Assembly: GCF_009811655.1 (NCBI RefSeq)
Contig: NZ_BGJX01000004.1
Location: 124,001 to 188,000 of the forward strand
Origin: Methylosinus sp. Ce-a6
Lineage (GTDB): Bacteria > Pseudomonadota > Alphaproteobacteria > Rhizobiales > Beijerinckiaceae
Reading direction: 5' to 3'
Length of the DNA: 64,000 nt
Position 1 is the first letter of the stretch, and every line of letters begins with the position of its first letter. Under the pieces are notes generated by a model. It saw only the letters and a program-made list of their open reading frames with translations. It did no database searches and was not told the DNA's origin. This document shows positions 52,599 to 62,114 of this stretch, one piece after another. The position numbers and the translations under genes are program-made.

Positions 52599-54512
52599 TC
52601 AGGTAAGATCGTATTCGTAGCGCGCGTAGCCCGCCTCCTCGCGCGTCGTGGCGCGCAGGCCGGAGGCCTCGGCAAGACGGCGGGTGGCCGCCGGCGCAGC
52701 ATCGAAGGCGACAGTCACGCGCCGGCCGAGCGGGGCGAAGGACCAAGGCCTCGCATCGGGGATGGCGCCGCCCCGGCGCAGGAAGCGCTCGATGGCGTCG
52801 CGATTGGAGTCCGGCGCGCGCAGCACGATATTTCGTCCATCGAGACCGGGAAATTTTCCGCCGCCGTCGGCGCGGTAATTGTTCGTCACGACGATGAACT
52901 CCTGCGCAGGGTCGATCGCGCGGCCGTCGTGACGCAGATCGACGATGCGCGCGGCGTCGGAGGACAGGAGACTGCCGTTCGAATCGTAGCGCGCCGGCGC
53001 CGAGACGTCGATGCGGTAATCGAGGCCGGCGATGACGTCGAAATGATAGGAAGGCGTGCGGCGATCGATCAGAAGCTGCGGTCCCGCCGCATCGCGATCG
53101 ACGCGCAGGAATACACGCGCCGCGCATTCCAGCCATTCACGCAGCTGCGCGCCGGTCACGCGCACGGCGACGAGCGTGTTGGGATAGGGGTAGATGTCGG
53201 CGACATGACGCAGCGCCACGGCGCCGGCGTCGAGATCGATATAGGCGTCGGGCGTGTAGCCCGCGCGAAACGGCGCGACGGCGGACAGCAGCGGAAGCTT
53301 CGCATGTGGCGTGCCTTCGAGCAGCGGGCGCGCATAGGCGATCTGCGCCGCATTGACGAGCGCGCCGACTGGATCGATCCCGATCCAGACGAAATAGGAA
53401 AAGAGCGGCCTCGCGATCTCGCCGATCGGCTCGTCGACCCAGCGTCGCGTCGCTTCGTGCTCCGGCGCGACGATTGTCGCGAAGGTGGGATCGGCGTCGG
53501 CGAGCGCGACGATTTTTCCGGCCTCCCGCTTGTAGATCGGCCGCGCTTCCGTCTCGAATCGGTCGATGGTCCAACGGTCCCCGTCCCGCGCCAGCGTGAG
53601 ATCGACGACGCCGAGATGGCTGCCCCAGAACCCCGGCATCACCGCCGGAATCCCCGCGAGCGTCCCGCGCTCGGCGTCGACGCCCTCGACGCCGGCGTAA
53701 TCGGGTCCGGGAAAAACGCGATGGGCGTGCCCCATCATGATCGCGTCGACGCCGGGAATGGCGGCGATCTGAAGACAGGCGTTCTCGGCGCCGGCCGCGG
53801 CGCGGGCGTCGATCCCGGAATGGCAGAGCGCGACCAGAACATCGCATTGCGCGCGCAGAATGGGCACATATCGACGCGCCGCGGCGACCATGTCGCCACA
53901 GCGCAGGCGGCCATCGAGATGGGCTTTGTCCCAGATCATGATCTGCGGCGGCGCGAAGCCGATGACGCCGATCCGCAGCTTGCGCGAAACGCCGCCGTCA
54001 TCCAGGAACTCCCGCGTGAGAACATGGAAGGGCGGCAGAAAGGCCGCGCCGTCGGCGCGTTCGATATTGGCGCCGACATAAGGGAAGGCGGCGCCTGCGA
54101 GCGCGCGCTCCAGGAACGCCAATCCGAAGTTGAATTCGTGATTGCCCGGCGTCGCCGCGTCATAGCCCATGCGATTCATCGCACGGAACATCGGATGCGA
54201 CGCCCCCGGGGCGAGCCCGCCGTCGCGCGCCACATAATCGCCGAGCGGGCTGCCCTGAAGAAGATCGCCATTGTCGAAGAGCAACGCATTTTGCGCTTGC
54301 GTGCGCGCCGTCGCGACGAGGCTCGCGATTCTGTTCAGCCCGACGGTCGGGTCGGGACGCGCGTGATAATAGTCCCAGTCCAGCACGAACATGTGCAGGT
54401 CTGAGGTCTCCAGCAGGCGCAGATCGACGCGCGGCGCGGCGCGCGCAATGGTCGGAAAGCCCGCGGCGAGCGCGGCGCCGCCGACGAGTAGCTCGCGTCG
54501 CGTGATCGACAT
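52599..54512 (-). CDS. 5'-nucleotidase / 2',3'-cyclic-nucleotide phosphodiesterase
   Basis: A 637-residue exported metallophosphoesterase. A Tat signal opens it (ITRRELLVGGAALAAG). The catalytic domain has TSDLHMFV, DNGDLLQGSPLGD, GNHEFNFGL, CHSGID and MGHAHRVFPG, the dinuclear metal residues of the CpdB/UshA family. The C-terminal domain has RVTGAQLREWLE and VTNNYRADGGGKFPGL, the nucleotide-specificity domain. It releases phosphate and nucleosides from nucleotides in the periplasm. It follows exbB closely (47 bases). Confidence 0.9.
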   Translation of the reverse strand: MSITRRELLVGGAALAAGFPTIARAAPRVDLRLLETSDLHMFVLDWDYYHARPDPTVGLNRIASLVATARTQAQNALLFDNGDLLQGSPLGDYVARDGGLAPGASHPMFRAMNRMGYDAATPGNHEFNFGLAFLERALAGAAFPYVGANIERADGAAFLPPFHVLTREFLDDGGVSRKLRIGVIGFAPPQIMIWDKAHLDGRLRCGDMVAAARRYVPILRAQCDVLVALCHSGIDARAAAGAENACLQIAAIPGVDAIMMGHAHRVFPGPDYAGVEGVDAERGTLAGIPAVMPGFWGSHLGVVDLTLARDGDRWTIDRFETEARPIYKREAGKIVALADADPTFATIVAPEHEATRRWVDEPIGEIARPLFSYFVWIGIDPVGALVNAAQIAYARPLLEGTPHAKLPLLSAVAPFRAGYTPDAYIDLDAGAVALRHVADIYPYPNTLVAVRVTGAQLREWLECAARVFLRVDRDAAGPQLLIDRRTPSYHFDVIAGLDYRIDVSAPARYDSNGSLLSSDAARIVDLRHDGRAIDPAQEFIVVTNNYRADGGGKFPGLDGRNIVLRAPDSNRDAIERFLRRGGAIPDARPWSFAPLGRRVTVAFDAAPAATRRLAEASGLRATTREEAGYARYEYDLT

Positions 54513-54559
54513 AGGCCGTTCCCCCCCTCTCGTGCTTTCTCTCTCGGGCTTCGGCGGTC

Positions 54560-55171
54560 CTATTCGGCCGCGGCCGGCAGCCGGTCGCGCGTCGCGGCGA
54601 GCAACACGCTCTTGAAGCCGTCGATGATGACGTCCGCTTGGCGATGCAGAAGATTATGCGCGATGAGTCCGACCAGCGCCGTGCCGATGCCGACCGCCGT
54701 GGCGACGAGCGCGGCGGCGATGCCGCGGCTCACCGCCGCCGGATCGGAAACGCCGCCCGACGACAGAGCGTTGAACGTGTCCATGATGCCGAGGATGGTG
54801 CCGAGCAGGCCGAGCAGCGGCGCCGCGGTGACGATGGTGTCGAGAATCCACAGGCGCGCGCTGACCTTGGCGTCGACGCGGATGAACAGCGCCGAGGAGA
54901 GATCCTCGACGCGGGCGCGCGTGCAGCCGGGCTCGTTCTGCGCGGCGACATATTCGGCGAAGCTGCGGCTCAGCTCGTCGGCGCCGAAAGGCTTCGGCGT
55001 CGTCGAGGTTCCGAGCGCATGGGCTTCGATCGCGGCGCTGATCCTGCGAGAGCGCAACGTCAGCAAAGCGTAATAGACGAGCCGCTCGATGAGCACGAAG
55101 GCGAGCAGAACGAGACATGCATAGAGTATGTCGATGCAGATCTCGTGAAAGAAAGCGTGATCGATCGGCAT
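54560..55171 (-). CDS. exbB: ExbB/TolQ-family proton channel
   Basis: A 203-residue MotA/TolQ/ExbB protein with three membrane segments, about 10-30, 112-134 (LDTIVTAAPLLGLLGTILGI) and 150-172. The proline and threonine of the channel region (TAAPLLGLLGT) are intact. It lies two bases after the TBDR gene, an unusual position for exbB but consistent with one operon. Confidence 0.88.
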   Translation of the reverse strand: MPIDHAFFHEICIDILYACLVLLAFVLIERLVYYALLTLRSRRISAAIEAHALGTSTTPKPFGADELSRSFAEYVAAQNEPGCTRARVEDLSSALFIRVDAKVSARLWILDTIVTAAPLLGLLGTILGIMDTFNALSSGGVSDPAAVSRGIAAALVATAVGIGTALVGLIAHNLLHRQADVIIDGFKSVLLAATRDRLPAAAE

Positions 55172-55173
55172 GG

Positions 55174-57651
55174 TCAGAACCCCATGGAGAAGGTCGCTGT
55201 CGCCGAGAAGCCCTGGCCGACGTAATAGGTGGGCGCGCTGGTCGGTATGACTCTGCCGTAGCGGCCGATCGTCGGCAGGGCATTGGCCTGGACGCCGTTA
55301 ATGCCCGAAAGCGAATGGGTGCTGGTGATATTGTAGAAATTCACGCGCAGCTCCGGACGCTTGCCGAATGCGATGTCGTCGAAGCGATAGCCGATCGCCG
55401 CGTCGAGCCGGCCATAGGCCGGGATCGACTCGTCATTGGTGAGCGTCGAATATTGCCTGCTGATGACCTTGAAGCCGAAATTGCCGAACAGATGATCGTC
55501 GTCATAGTCGAGGCCCAAGGCGCCCGTCCATTGCGGCGCGCGCGGCAGGTGCTTGCCCTTCGTCGGAAGAATGTCCGCGACCGAGGGAACGCCCGCGCCG
55601 ACCGGCGCCGCCGCCGTCGTGGACAGGTCGTCGAGCAGGCGCGTCTGCAGATAATTGGCCGACACATAGGGACGGAAATTATAGATGCGCCGCGTTCCCG
55701 CCTCGAAGGAGACGCCCCAGAGCTCGACCGCGCCGGAGTTGATCGTCGTCGATTGCGACGCGGTGGAGCCGGGGAAGATCGCGAAGGTCGAGACCTGGCG
55801 GTTGACGTAACGCGCGCCATAGAGCGCGAGCGCCGTGGCGAAATCCTTGCCCTGGTAGCGATGGCCGACCTCGACCGTGACGCTCTGCTCGGGCGCGAGC
55901 CGATTGAAGGGCGTGATGCGGCCGTTGGAGTTCGAGGCGAAGTCGGCCAGCGCGAAATTGGACGTCGCTTTGAACGATGTGCCGACCGAGGCGTAGATCT
56001 GATGATCGTCGAAGAAGCGATAGCGGAAGCCGGCCTGCGGCAGAGCGACGAGATCGCTCTGCGTGACGAGCGGCGTGACGCCGGGCAGGAAATTATAGAC
56101 GGAGCGATGGATCGAGGCGATTTTCACGCCCGATTCGATCGAGAGCTTGTCGTCGAGCAGCGACCAATTATCGCCGACGAAGCCCATATTGGTGACGGTC
56201 TGCGTGAGCTGGTCGCGACGCTGCAGCGTTCCGACGCCGGGCAGCGAGATCGCGCCGGAATCGAGATAGGGATCGACGACGCCGCCGCTCGCATTGAGAA
56301 ACGCATAGGGCGCGGTCTGACGGTGGTCGGCGTATTCGAACCAGTAGCCCAATTGCAGCTTGTGATTTTCGAATTCGAAAGTGAGCTTGTTGATGAGGCC
56401 GGGCCGCAGCGTCTCGGTGACGGAAGGGTTGTAGAGGAGGCCGCGATCATTGGCGATCACCGCGCCATTGCCATTGTAATCCGCCGCGCCGACGTTGAAG
56501 CGACCATAGAAGAAGTTATTCTCCGTCGCGCTGGCCGTGCCGCCGCCATTGCCATAGCCGTACCAGAAATAGGGGATGGCGTCATAAGTGATGTTGCTGT
56601 CGATGGCGAAGGTCGACGGCGCGCTGACGATGAGGTTCTTGAACGGATTGATGCGCAGCTTGTAATAGAGGCCCGCTTGATTGGCGGTGCGGTTCCAGCT
56701 CGCCGGCGGCGAGGCCGCGGGGGGAGCAAAGAAGCTCAGGGGAAGCGCGGAATTGAAGCCCGCGGATTTCTCGCCCAGCACATTGTAGGAGCCGAGCGTC
56801 GGGTTCTGATAGAAATTGTTCAGCGCGTCATTGTAGATCACCGACAGGCTGACGCGATTGCCTTGGCCCGGCTCCCATACGCCTTTGAACTCGACATTGT
56901 GCCGGTTGTTCGCGCCGGGGCCGACCCAGTGATTCTCGCTGTAATGCGAATAGGACAGATAGGAACGGAAATCGCCGATCTGGCCGGTCTCGACACGCGC
57001 GAACTCTCTGCCGAGATTATGCATGCCGTAGGAGAAATCGACGAAGCCGCTGCGGCGCTTCGAGGGGTCGCGCATATAGATGTTGATGACGCCGCCCGAG
57101 GCGCCGATATGGGGGCTGTCGAGATCGGGCGAACCTTGCGCGATGGAGATCTGCTCTATGTTCTCGCTGTCGAGATATTCCTGCGGGAACAGCGCGTAAT
57201 TGCCGGAGTCGTTGACCGGCATGCCTTCGATGGTGAGGCCGATCTGATCGCTGTTGAAGCCGCGTATGGTGATGTTGCCGCCATTGAGGCCGGAATTGTC
57301 CGGGCTCGCTACGTTGACGCCCGGCAGCATGTTGATGAGCTGATAGGGGTTGGCGGTCGGCGACATTTTCGCGATGGCGTCGCGCGTCACCGTGGAGCGC
57401 GATTTGACCGCCTCCTCCTCGATCATGAAACCGCCGCCGAGATCATTGCGCGTGACGCCGTCCGGCGCCGGCTCCGCGGCGCCATTGCCGTAAATGTCCA
57501 CGCGGCCGAAATCCGTCGGCGCTGCGGTGAGGCCGCTCTGCGAGCGGCTGTCATGCGCGGGCTTTTGTGGCGGCGGCGCCGATTGCGCGACGGCGAGAGT
57601 CGGCGTCGAGGCGCCGGCGAGCAGGGCGAGCGTAAGGACACGGAACTTCAT
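55174..57651 (-). CDS. TonB-dependent receptor of the dedicated TonB system
   Basis: An 825-residue TBDR with a signal peptide (1-23). The plug has SRSTVTRDAIAKMSPTANPY, LPGVNVASPDNSGLNGGN, ITIRGFNSDQIGLTIEGMPV and SPHIGASGGVINIYMRDPSK. The barrel ends FSATATFSMGF. It lies between tonB and exbB on one strand, so its energy supply is encoded with it. The ligand is unknown; the downstream nucleotidase suggests a nucleotide or phosphorylated compound, but this is only context. It is intact, unlike the TBDR fragment at 26.2 kb. Confidence 0.9.
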   Translation of the reverse strand: MKFRVLTLALLAGASTPTLAVAQSAPPPQKPAHDSRSQSGLTAAPTDFGRVDIYGNGAAEPAPDGVTRNDLGGGFMIEEEAVKSRSTVTRDAIAKMSPTANPYQLINMLPGVNVASPDNSGLNGGNITIRGFNSDQIGLTIEGMPVNDSGNYALFPQEYLDSENIEQISIAQGSPDLDSPHIGASGGVINIYMRDPSKRRSGFVDFSYGMHNLGREFARVETGQIGDFRSYLSYSHYSENHWVGPGANNRHNVEFKGVWEPGQGNRVSLSVIYNDALNNFYQNPTLGSYNVLGEKSAGFNSALPLSFFAPPAASPPASWNRTANQAGLYYKLRINPFKNLIVSAPSTFAIDSNITYDAIPYFWYGYGNGGGTASATENNFFYGRFNVGAADYNGNGAVIANDRGLLYNPSVTETLRPGLINKLTFEFENHKLQLGYWFEYADHRQTAPYAFLNASGGVVDPYLDSGAISLPGVGTLQRRDQLTQTVTNMGFVGDNWSLLDDKLSIESGVKIASIHRSVYNFLPGVTPLVTQSDLVALPQAGFRYRFFDDHQIYASVGTSFKATSNFALADFASNSNGRITPFNRLAPEQSVTVEVGHRYQGKDFATALALYGARYVNRQVSTFAIFPGSTASQSTTINSGAVELWGVSFEAGTRRIYNFRPYVSANYLQTRLLDDLSTTAAAPVGAGVPSVADILPTKGKHLPRAPQWTGALGLDYDDDHLFGNFGFKVISRQYSTLTNDESIPAYGRLDAAIGYRFDDIAFGKRPELRVNFYNITSTHSLSGINGVQANALPTIGRYGRVIPTSAPTYYVGQGFSATATFSMGF

Positions 57652-57670
57652 CGGAAGACCTCTGTTGCGA

Positions 57671-58348
57671 CTATCTCGGGTGGAAGACGACGACGCCGCT
57701 GAGCGCGCCCCCGCCCGCGGCGGAAGCGCAGGCGATGGCGCGCGAACGCGCCGCGGCGTCGAGGATGGCGGAACCTGAACTGCGGGTGACGGAGGCCGCG
57801 CCGCCCGAGACCGCTATGCCGACGGAGCCCGACGGCTTCTGCAGCCGCGCGTCCTTGGACGTCGGATAGGGCGCTCCGGCGAGACAGGCGCGAAAGGCGG
57901 AGACATTGCCGGAAGCGCGGGACGCTCGCTCGGCCGCGGCGGCTTCGCCCCGCCGCGCGGCGGCCGGCTTCTCGCGCGCTTCTCGTTTCGAGTCGGCCTT
58001 GGAGTAGTCGCTGCGCTCCCTGCGCGGACGTTCTTCGGTTTTCGGCTTTTCGGGCTTTTGCGGCTTCGGTCGTGCGGCGACGGGCGCGGGCGCGTCGCTC
58101 GGCGGCGGCGTGTCCTCCAGGACTTCCGGCTGCGGCGCTTCGATCGGCGTTTCCTGCAGCGGCTCGGGCGGCGGGAGCTCGGACGCTTCCGCCTCGACAG
58201 GCAGATCGAGCGCGATCTCCGTCGTCTGCGCGCCTGGATCGGCCGGCGAGACCAGAGTCGTTCGAGGCGCCATCGTCAGCGCCAGAGCGAGCAGCGTCAA
58301 AGCCCCGGCGAGGCCGGCGGCGTTGCTCGCGACATCGAGCCGGTCCAT
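57671..58348 (-). CDS. tonB: TonB-like energy transducer
   Basis: A 225-residue protein. It begins MDRLDVASNAAGLAGALTLL, with one N-terminal membrane segment, then a Pro/Glu/Lys-rich periplasmic linker (about 55-125), and a C-terminal domain from FRACLAGAPYP to SGVVVFHPR. The C-terminal domain is shorter than usual and lacks the typical YP motif, so it is a divergent TonB; I rely on the ExbD and TBDR neighbours. The larger open frame upstream of MDRLD is exbD in another phase. Confidence 0.7.
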   Translation of the reverse strand: MDRLDVASNAAGLAGALTLLALALTMAPRTTLVSPADPGAQTTEIALDLPVEAEASELPPPEPLQETPIEAPQPEVLEDTPPPSDAPAPVAARPKPQKPEKPKTEERPRRERSDYSKADSKREAREKPAAARRGEAAAAERASRASGNVSAFRACLAGAPYPTSKDARLQKPSGSVGIAVSGGAASVTRSSGSAILDAAARSRAIACASAAGGGALSGVVVFHPR

Positions 58349-58365
58349 CGCTTGTCCCGGCCGCA

Positions 58366-58779
58366 CTATTTCGGCCTCGTGACGATGGAGGCGCTCGCGA
58401 CCTTCGCCGCCTTCAGCGCGTCCAGAACGGAGACGAGATTTTGAAGTTCCGCGCCTTCGTCGCCGCTGATGACCACGGCGAGCGGCTTGTCCTCGGTGGA
58501 CAGACCGCGCAGGCGCTCGGCGAGCTCGGCGAGCGGGATCGGCTTGCCGTCGAGATAGGTCTCGCCGGCGCGATCGATGCCGATCGTCACACGTGTGCGC
58601 TCGACGACCTTGTCCGGATGAGCAGAGCTCGGCGGCGTGACTTTGAGCCCGAGCGCCGGAAGCACATTGATGCTGATCAATACGAAGAAGACCAGCAGGA
58701 ACATCATCACGTCGATCATCGGAATGATTTCGATGCGCGCGTGTCTTTCGCGGCGCTCCGGCCAATTCCGCATCGACAA
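58366..58779 (-). CDS. exbD: ExbD/TolR-family protein
   Basis: A 137-residue ExbD with one membrane segment IIPMIDVMMFLLVFFVLISI, whose Asp (MIDVMMFL) is the conserved proton-path residue. The periplasmic part has LDGKPIPLAELAERLRG as in ExbD. It is the first gene of the block on the minus strand; the start may be at the first or third codon (MSM or MRN). Confidence 0.9.
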   Translation of the reverse strand: MSMRNWPERRERHARIEIIPMIDVMMFLLVFFVLISINVLPALGLKVTPPSSAHPDKVVERTRVTIGIDRAGETYLDGKPIPLAELAERLRGLSTEDKPLAVVISGDEGAELQNLVSVLDALKAAKVASASIVTRPK

Positions 58780-59161
58780 ATCCCCTAGGTAGAAATCGAC
58801 TTCGAACTACCCATAGGAGAGTGTCTGATTCATATTGATGACTGTAGTAGTCTCCTAAAATTCATAAATCCGACGTTTTTCCGCCTTATTCGAACGCGAA
58901 CTCAACATTGCCTAGGGATAGGCACGTAAGTATCGATTGTTGCGCTTTTGCCACAGGCGCCGAGAAATCGAGTCCGCGCTCGCGTCAGGCTCGACGACGA
59001 TCGATCGGCTCGCTCGAGCCGATCGAGAGGCTGACGCCGCGGATCGACAATAGATAATCCGGCAGCTCAATTCGCGCCGCTTTTACGGGCTCACGATTGC
59101 GCGCGCGAGGGCTCGGAAACGCCGTCGGTGGATCGGCGTCCGAATGCGAGCCCACATCGGC
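58780..59161 (-). promoter_or_regulatory. Upstream region of the exbD-led operon
   Basis: No convincing gene. AT-rich sequence at 58820-58900 and two short palindromes (GACT...AGTC at about 58842-58854; CCTAGG at 58786-58791 and 58911-58916) lie just upstream of exbD. These are possible regulator sites. Confidence 0.4.
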
Positions 59162-60580
59162 TCATGGATAAGAGAAGCTGAAGCTCTCGGTGAAGCCGTT
59201 CGGCAGGCTGAAGAAGGAGCTCGTCGAGGTGGCCGGCGGATCGAGAACGATGCCTGACGCATTGACGAAATTGAGCGTGTCGCTGCCGTTGATGCTGAAT
59301 GACGTCGGAGCGCCATTCCCCGACGCCACGCCGGACCAGTTCAGATTTTCGCTGACCACCAGATTATAGGTATTGGTCTGCGCGGCGCCTCCGCCTACGG
59401 GGTAATAGACGACTGTCGCAGGGATCGCCCCGCTGAAGGTCGCGGAATTCTGCCCCGCCGTGTAATGGATGCTCTCGGCGTTCACGGCCAGGGTAATCAG
59501 GAAATAGCCGTATCCGGGGAAAGTCGCTTGGAGCGTGATGCTCGAAGCGGCGCCCGAAATGCTCTGCGAGACGATCGTCGGCGTCACGCAGCTCCATACG
59601 CAAAACCCATGCGAGAACAGCGCGCCCACGGCGCCGCTAACGGGATTGGAGAGATCGACGGCGATTCCGGAATAAGCCGATCCATGGTCCGACGCGACGG
59701 CGTCCCGCGCCGCGACGACCGCCGCGAGCGTCTGCTGCGTCTGCGTCGCGACCGTCTGATTATTCGTCTGGGCGCGGCTCTGCGCTATTCCGGCGCCGCC
59801 CCAATGAGCGCCGATCGCCCCGAGTCCGGCCCAAGGATTGCGGTCGGGCGCGCGTATATTGCCGAGACGCGCGAGCGCTTGCGCGCCATTCGGCAGGGCT
59901 GCGGCGCTCACGCCGCCCGTCTGGCCCGGCAGGCTGGCAAATTGCCGGTCGAATCCTTCGATCGCCCCCTCTCCCGCCGGCGCGGGATCGGAAATGTCTC
60001 CGCCTTCCGAGCCGACCGACACGCCAAAGCCCGGCCGGGTCAACACTTGCCTTCGACCCTTCGCCGTGACGATGGCGGCGGCGCCGTTCAGCAGGATGAT
60101 CTGATCGCATCCGCCCGGCGGCCGCGCGATGTCGCCGCATTCGGCGCCGCCGACGCGGACCAGCACCATGCCGCCGCGCACGCCGATCGTCGCCGAGGGC
60201 GTCTTGATTTCCATGCCGGCGCCATGGCTCACCTCGCCCCCGATGAAACGCAGCGCCCCCTTGGTGATCGACAGGCTCTGCTTGCCGGCGCCTGCCGCGG
60301 CGTCGTAGACGAAACGGTCGATCGTCACCGAGCTGTTGGCCCCGACGCCGAGCGTCGATTTGTCGAGAAAGACGATCTGCGCTCTGCCGTCAGCCTTGGT
60401 CTCGATCCGCTCGCGGTCGACGACGCCGGCGCCGAGCGCCAGTCCCTTGGGCGCGCCGCCGGGCGGCGTTCCCTGCGCCGACTGGTTGACCGCCCCGACA
60501 TTGCCGACGACATCGGCGCGGAGGTCCGGCGCGCCGAGGCAAAAGAGCGCGAGCAGCGCGACGGAGGGCAGATTTCGCAT
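59162..60580 (-). CDS. FecR-domain exported protein
   Basis: A 472-residue protein with a signal peptide (1-22, PDLRADVVG). The FecR domain has RIETKADGRAQIVFLDKSTL, GANSSVTIDRFVYD, LSITKGALRFIGG and KTPSATIGVRGG. The C-terminal half is glycine-, serine- and alanine-rich and lacks a membrane anchor, so it is secreted or surface-associated, not a sigma-factor regulator. It follows the TPR/barrel gene with 6 bases between them. Similar pairs occur with surface-assembly proteins; the cargo is unknown. Confidence 0.75.
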   Translation of the reverse strand: MRNLPSVALLALFCLGAPDLRADVVGNVGAVNQSAQGTPPGGAPKGLALGAGVVDRERIETKADGRAQIVFLDKSTLGVGANSSVTIDRFVYDAAAGAGKQSLSITKGALRFIGGEVSHGAGMEIKTPSATIGVRGGMVLVRVGGAECGDIARPPGGCDQIILLNGAAAIVTAKGRRQVLTRPGFGVSVGSEGGDISDPAPAGEGAIEGFDRQFASLPGQTGGVSAAALPNGAQALARLGNIRAPDRNPWAGLGAIGAHWGGAGIAQSRAQTNNQTVATQTQQTLAAVVAARDAVASDHGSAYSGIAVDLSNPVSGAVGALFSHGFCVWSCVTPTIVSQSISGAASSITLQATFPGYGYFLITLAVNAESIHYTAGQNSATFSGAIPATVVYYPVGGGAAQTNTYNLVVSENLNWSGVASGNGAPTSFSINGSDTLNFVNASGIVLDPPATSTSSFFSLPNGFTESFSFSYP

Positions 60581-60586
60581 AGCCTC

Positions 60587-61921
60587 CTAGAACCTCGCGG
60601 TCGGCCCGAACGTCAAAGAGACGTTCTGCATTTTGAAGCTCGAAATATTCGAATCGTTGCGCAGGAATTCGAGATGGCCCGAAACTCCCAATTGCGCCGT
60701 GATGGGCGCGTCCAGCGCGAGGCCATAGACCCAGGCGTCGTCGCGCCTCGCGCGGAAAGGGTCGAGCACGGGATTAGCGATGTCGAAAGCGATCTGCGTG
60801 AAGCGCGCATAAGGCGCGATGGTCCAGCGCCGCGGCATCTCGGCGAGCGGAGGATCGACCTCCACGCGCAACATCGCCTGCACATCGAATTGACTCGTCG
60901 CCTGCGTCGCGACATAGGCCTCGGCGCGCGAGAAGGCGGCGCGTCCTTCGAGCCGGATATTGTCGAAAATGCGCAGACTGCCGCCGAGCGAGCCGGTGAA
61001 CACGTCGCCGGTCGCGATCGTCGCCACCGTTTGCGTGTTGCTTCCGGGCGACGAAGCCGAATTGACCCAGAGCCGCGTCCATTCGAAGCCCGGCTCCAAC
61101 ACCAGCCGGCCGCCGAAGGTCTGTCTCAGGCTGACGCCGGCGCTGCCGGTGTTGAGATAGTTCAGATTGCCGACGAGCGAAGCCGAGCCGGCGACATAGG
61201 GTTTCACCGTGAGGCCGGGGGCGATTTCCGCGAGGCCCAGGCGCGGCCCGACCGAGACGGAGAACAAAGCGACATTATATTGCGGCAGCGCGAATTGCTG
61301 CGTCGCATAGGCCAGTCCTCGCGTTTCGATCACATCGCCGCGCTGGTTCTGAAGATCATAGTCATGCGTGATCTGCGCATGCTCGAATGTGTTGGCGTCG
61401 GATTGACGTCCCGTCACCCCGCCCAGCGTCTGCACGCCGCCGACATCATAGAGACCGCTCGAGGGCAAATAGGCCGCGTTGGACTGCGTCCTCACGCCGA
61501 TCTGCAGGCTCCCCGAAAAGCGGCTGGCTTTCGTCTGCATCTCCAGATCGGGAAGCTGCGCCTCGATCCGCGCCTTCTGCGCGGCGTCGAGATCGGGCGA
61601 TTTCAGCGCGGCGCGCAGATTGAACACGGCGCTCTGGTAAGCTCCGATCCGGGCGTAGAGGAAGCCCAGCTGTTCGCGCGCGCGCCCGAGTTCGGGATTG
61701 TACATGAGAAGCCGCTCGAGCGCGCCGATCGCCGCTTCGTCATGCAACTCGGTCGCGAGCCGAATATAGGCGTAGGTCTGCTCGTAATCGCTCGGATGGG
61801 TCCGGACATGAGCGGCCAGACGCTCGAGCTCGGCATTCGGCTCGGATTGCGCCGAGGCGCCCGCCGTCCCGAACAGGACCCAGGCAGCAAGGGCCAGCGC
61901 GCTGATTTTTTTCTCTTTCAC
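60587..61921 (-). CDS. TPR plus outer-membrane beta-barrel protein (surface-lipoprotein-assembly-modifier-like)
   Basis: A 444-residue protein with signal peptide (1-24). The N-terminal part (about 25-125) is helical with TPR-like repeats (ALERLLMYNPELGRAREQLG, then FLYARIGAYQSAVFNLRAAL). The rest (about 130-444) is beta-barrel-like, ending NVSLTFGPTARF with the terminal phenylalanine. This TPR-then-barrel plan is like the Slam proteins and related outer-membrane exporters. It probably delivers or assembles its FecR-domain partner; that is inference. Confidence 0.65.
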   Translation of the reverse strand: MKEKKISALALAAWVLFGTAGASAQSEPNAELERLAAHVRTHPSDYEQTYAYIRLATELHDEAAIGALERLLMYNPELGRAREQLGFLYARIGAYQSAVFNLRAALKSPDLDAAQKARIEAQLPDLEMQTKASRFSGSLQIGVRTQSNAAYLPSSGLYDVGGVQTLGGVTGRQSDANTFEHAQITHDYDLQNQRGDVIETRGLAYATQQFALPQYNVALFSVSVGPRLGLAEIAPGLTVKPYVAGSASLVGNLNYLNTGSAGVSLRQTFGGRLVLEPGFEWTRLWVNSASSPGSNTQTVATIATGDVFTGSLGGSLRIFDNIRLEGRAAFSRAEAYVATQATSQFDVQAMLRVEVDPPLAEMPRRWTIAPYARFTQIAFDIANPVLDPFRARRDDAWVYGLALDAPITAQLGVSGHLEFLRNDSNISSFKMQNVSLTFGPTARF

Positions 61922-62114
61922 CGACCCGAGTCCCGACGTGCAAGCCGCAAAGTTTCCAATCGATGTCCGTACCTTTGCTTAAATCCGACTTTTTCGAGAC
62001 GCCGTCAAGCTCGCGACGCCGACAAAGCGCGCAGGCAAGCTCCATGGCGCCGATATTTCGAAGCAAAACCCCAGTCGGCCGAAGACGCGAGCGTTTGTCG
62101 AGCGCAGAACGCCG

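Noticed and set aside
51918..57702. Long plus-strand open frames (828 and 861 codons)
   Set aside because: Antisense to the nucleotidase and the TBDR; no family motifs.
57671..58765. A 364-residue TonB-like protein starting at 58765
   Set aside because: The first 139 codons are exbD read out of phase; the membrane segment and linker start at 58348.
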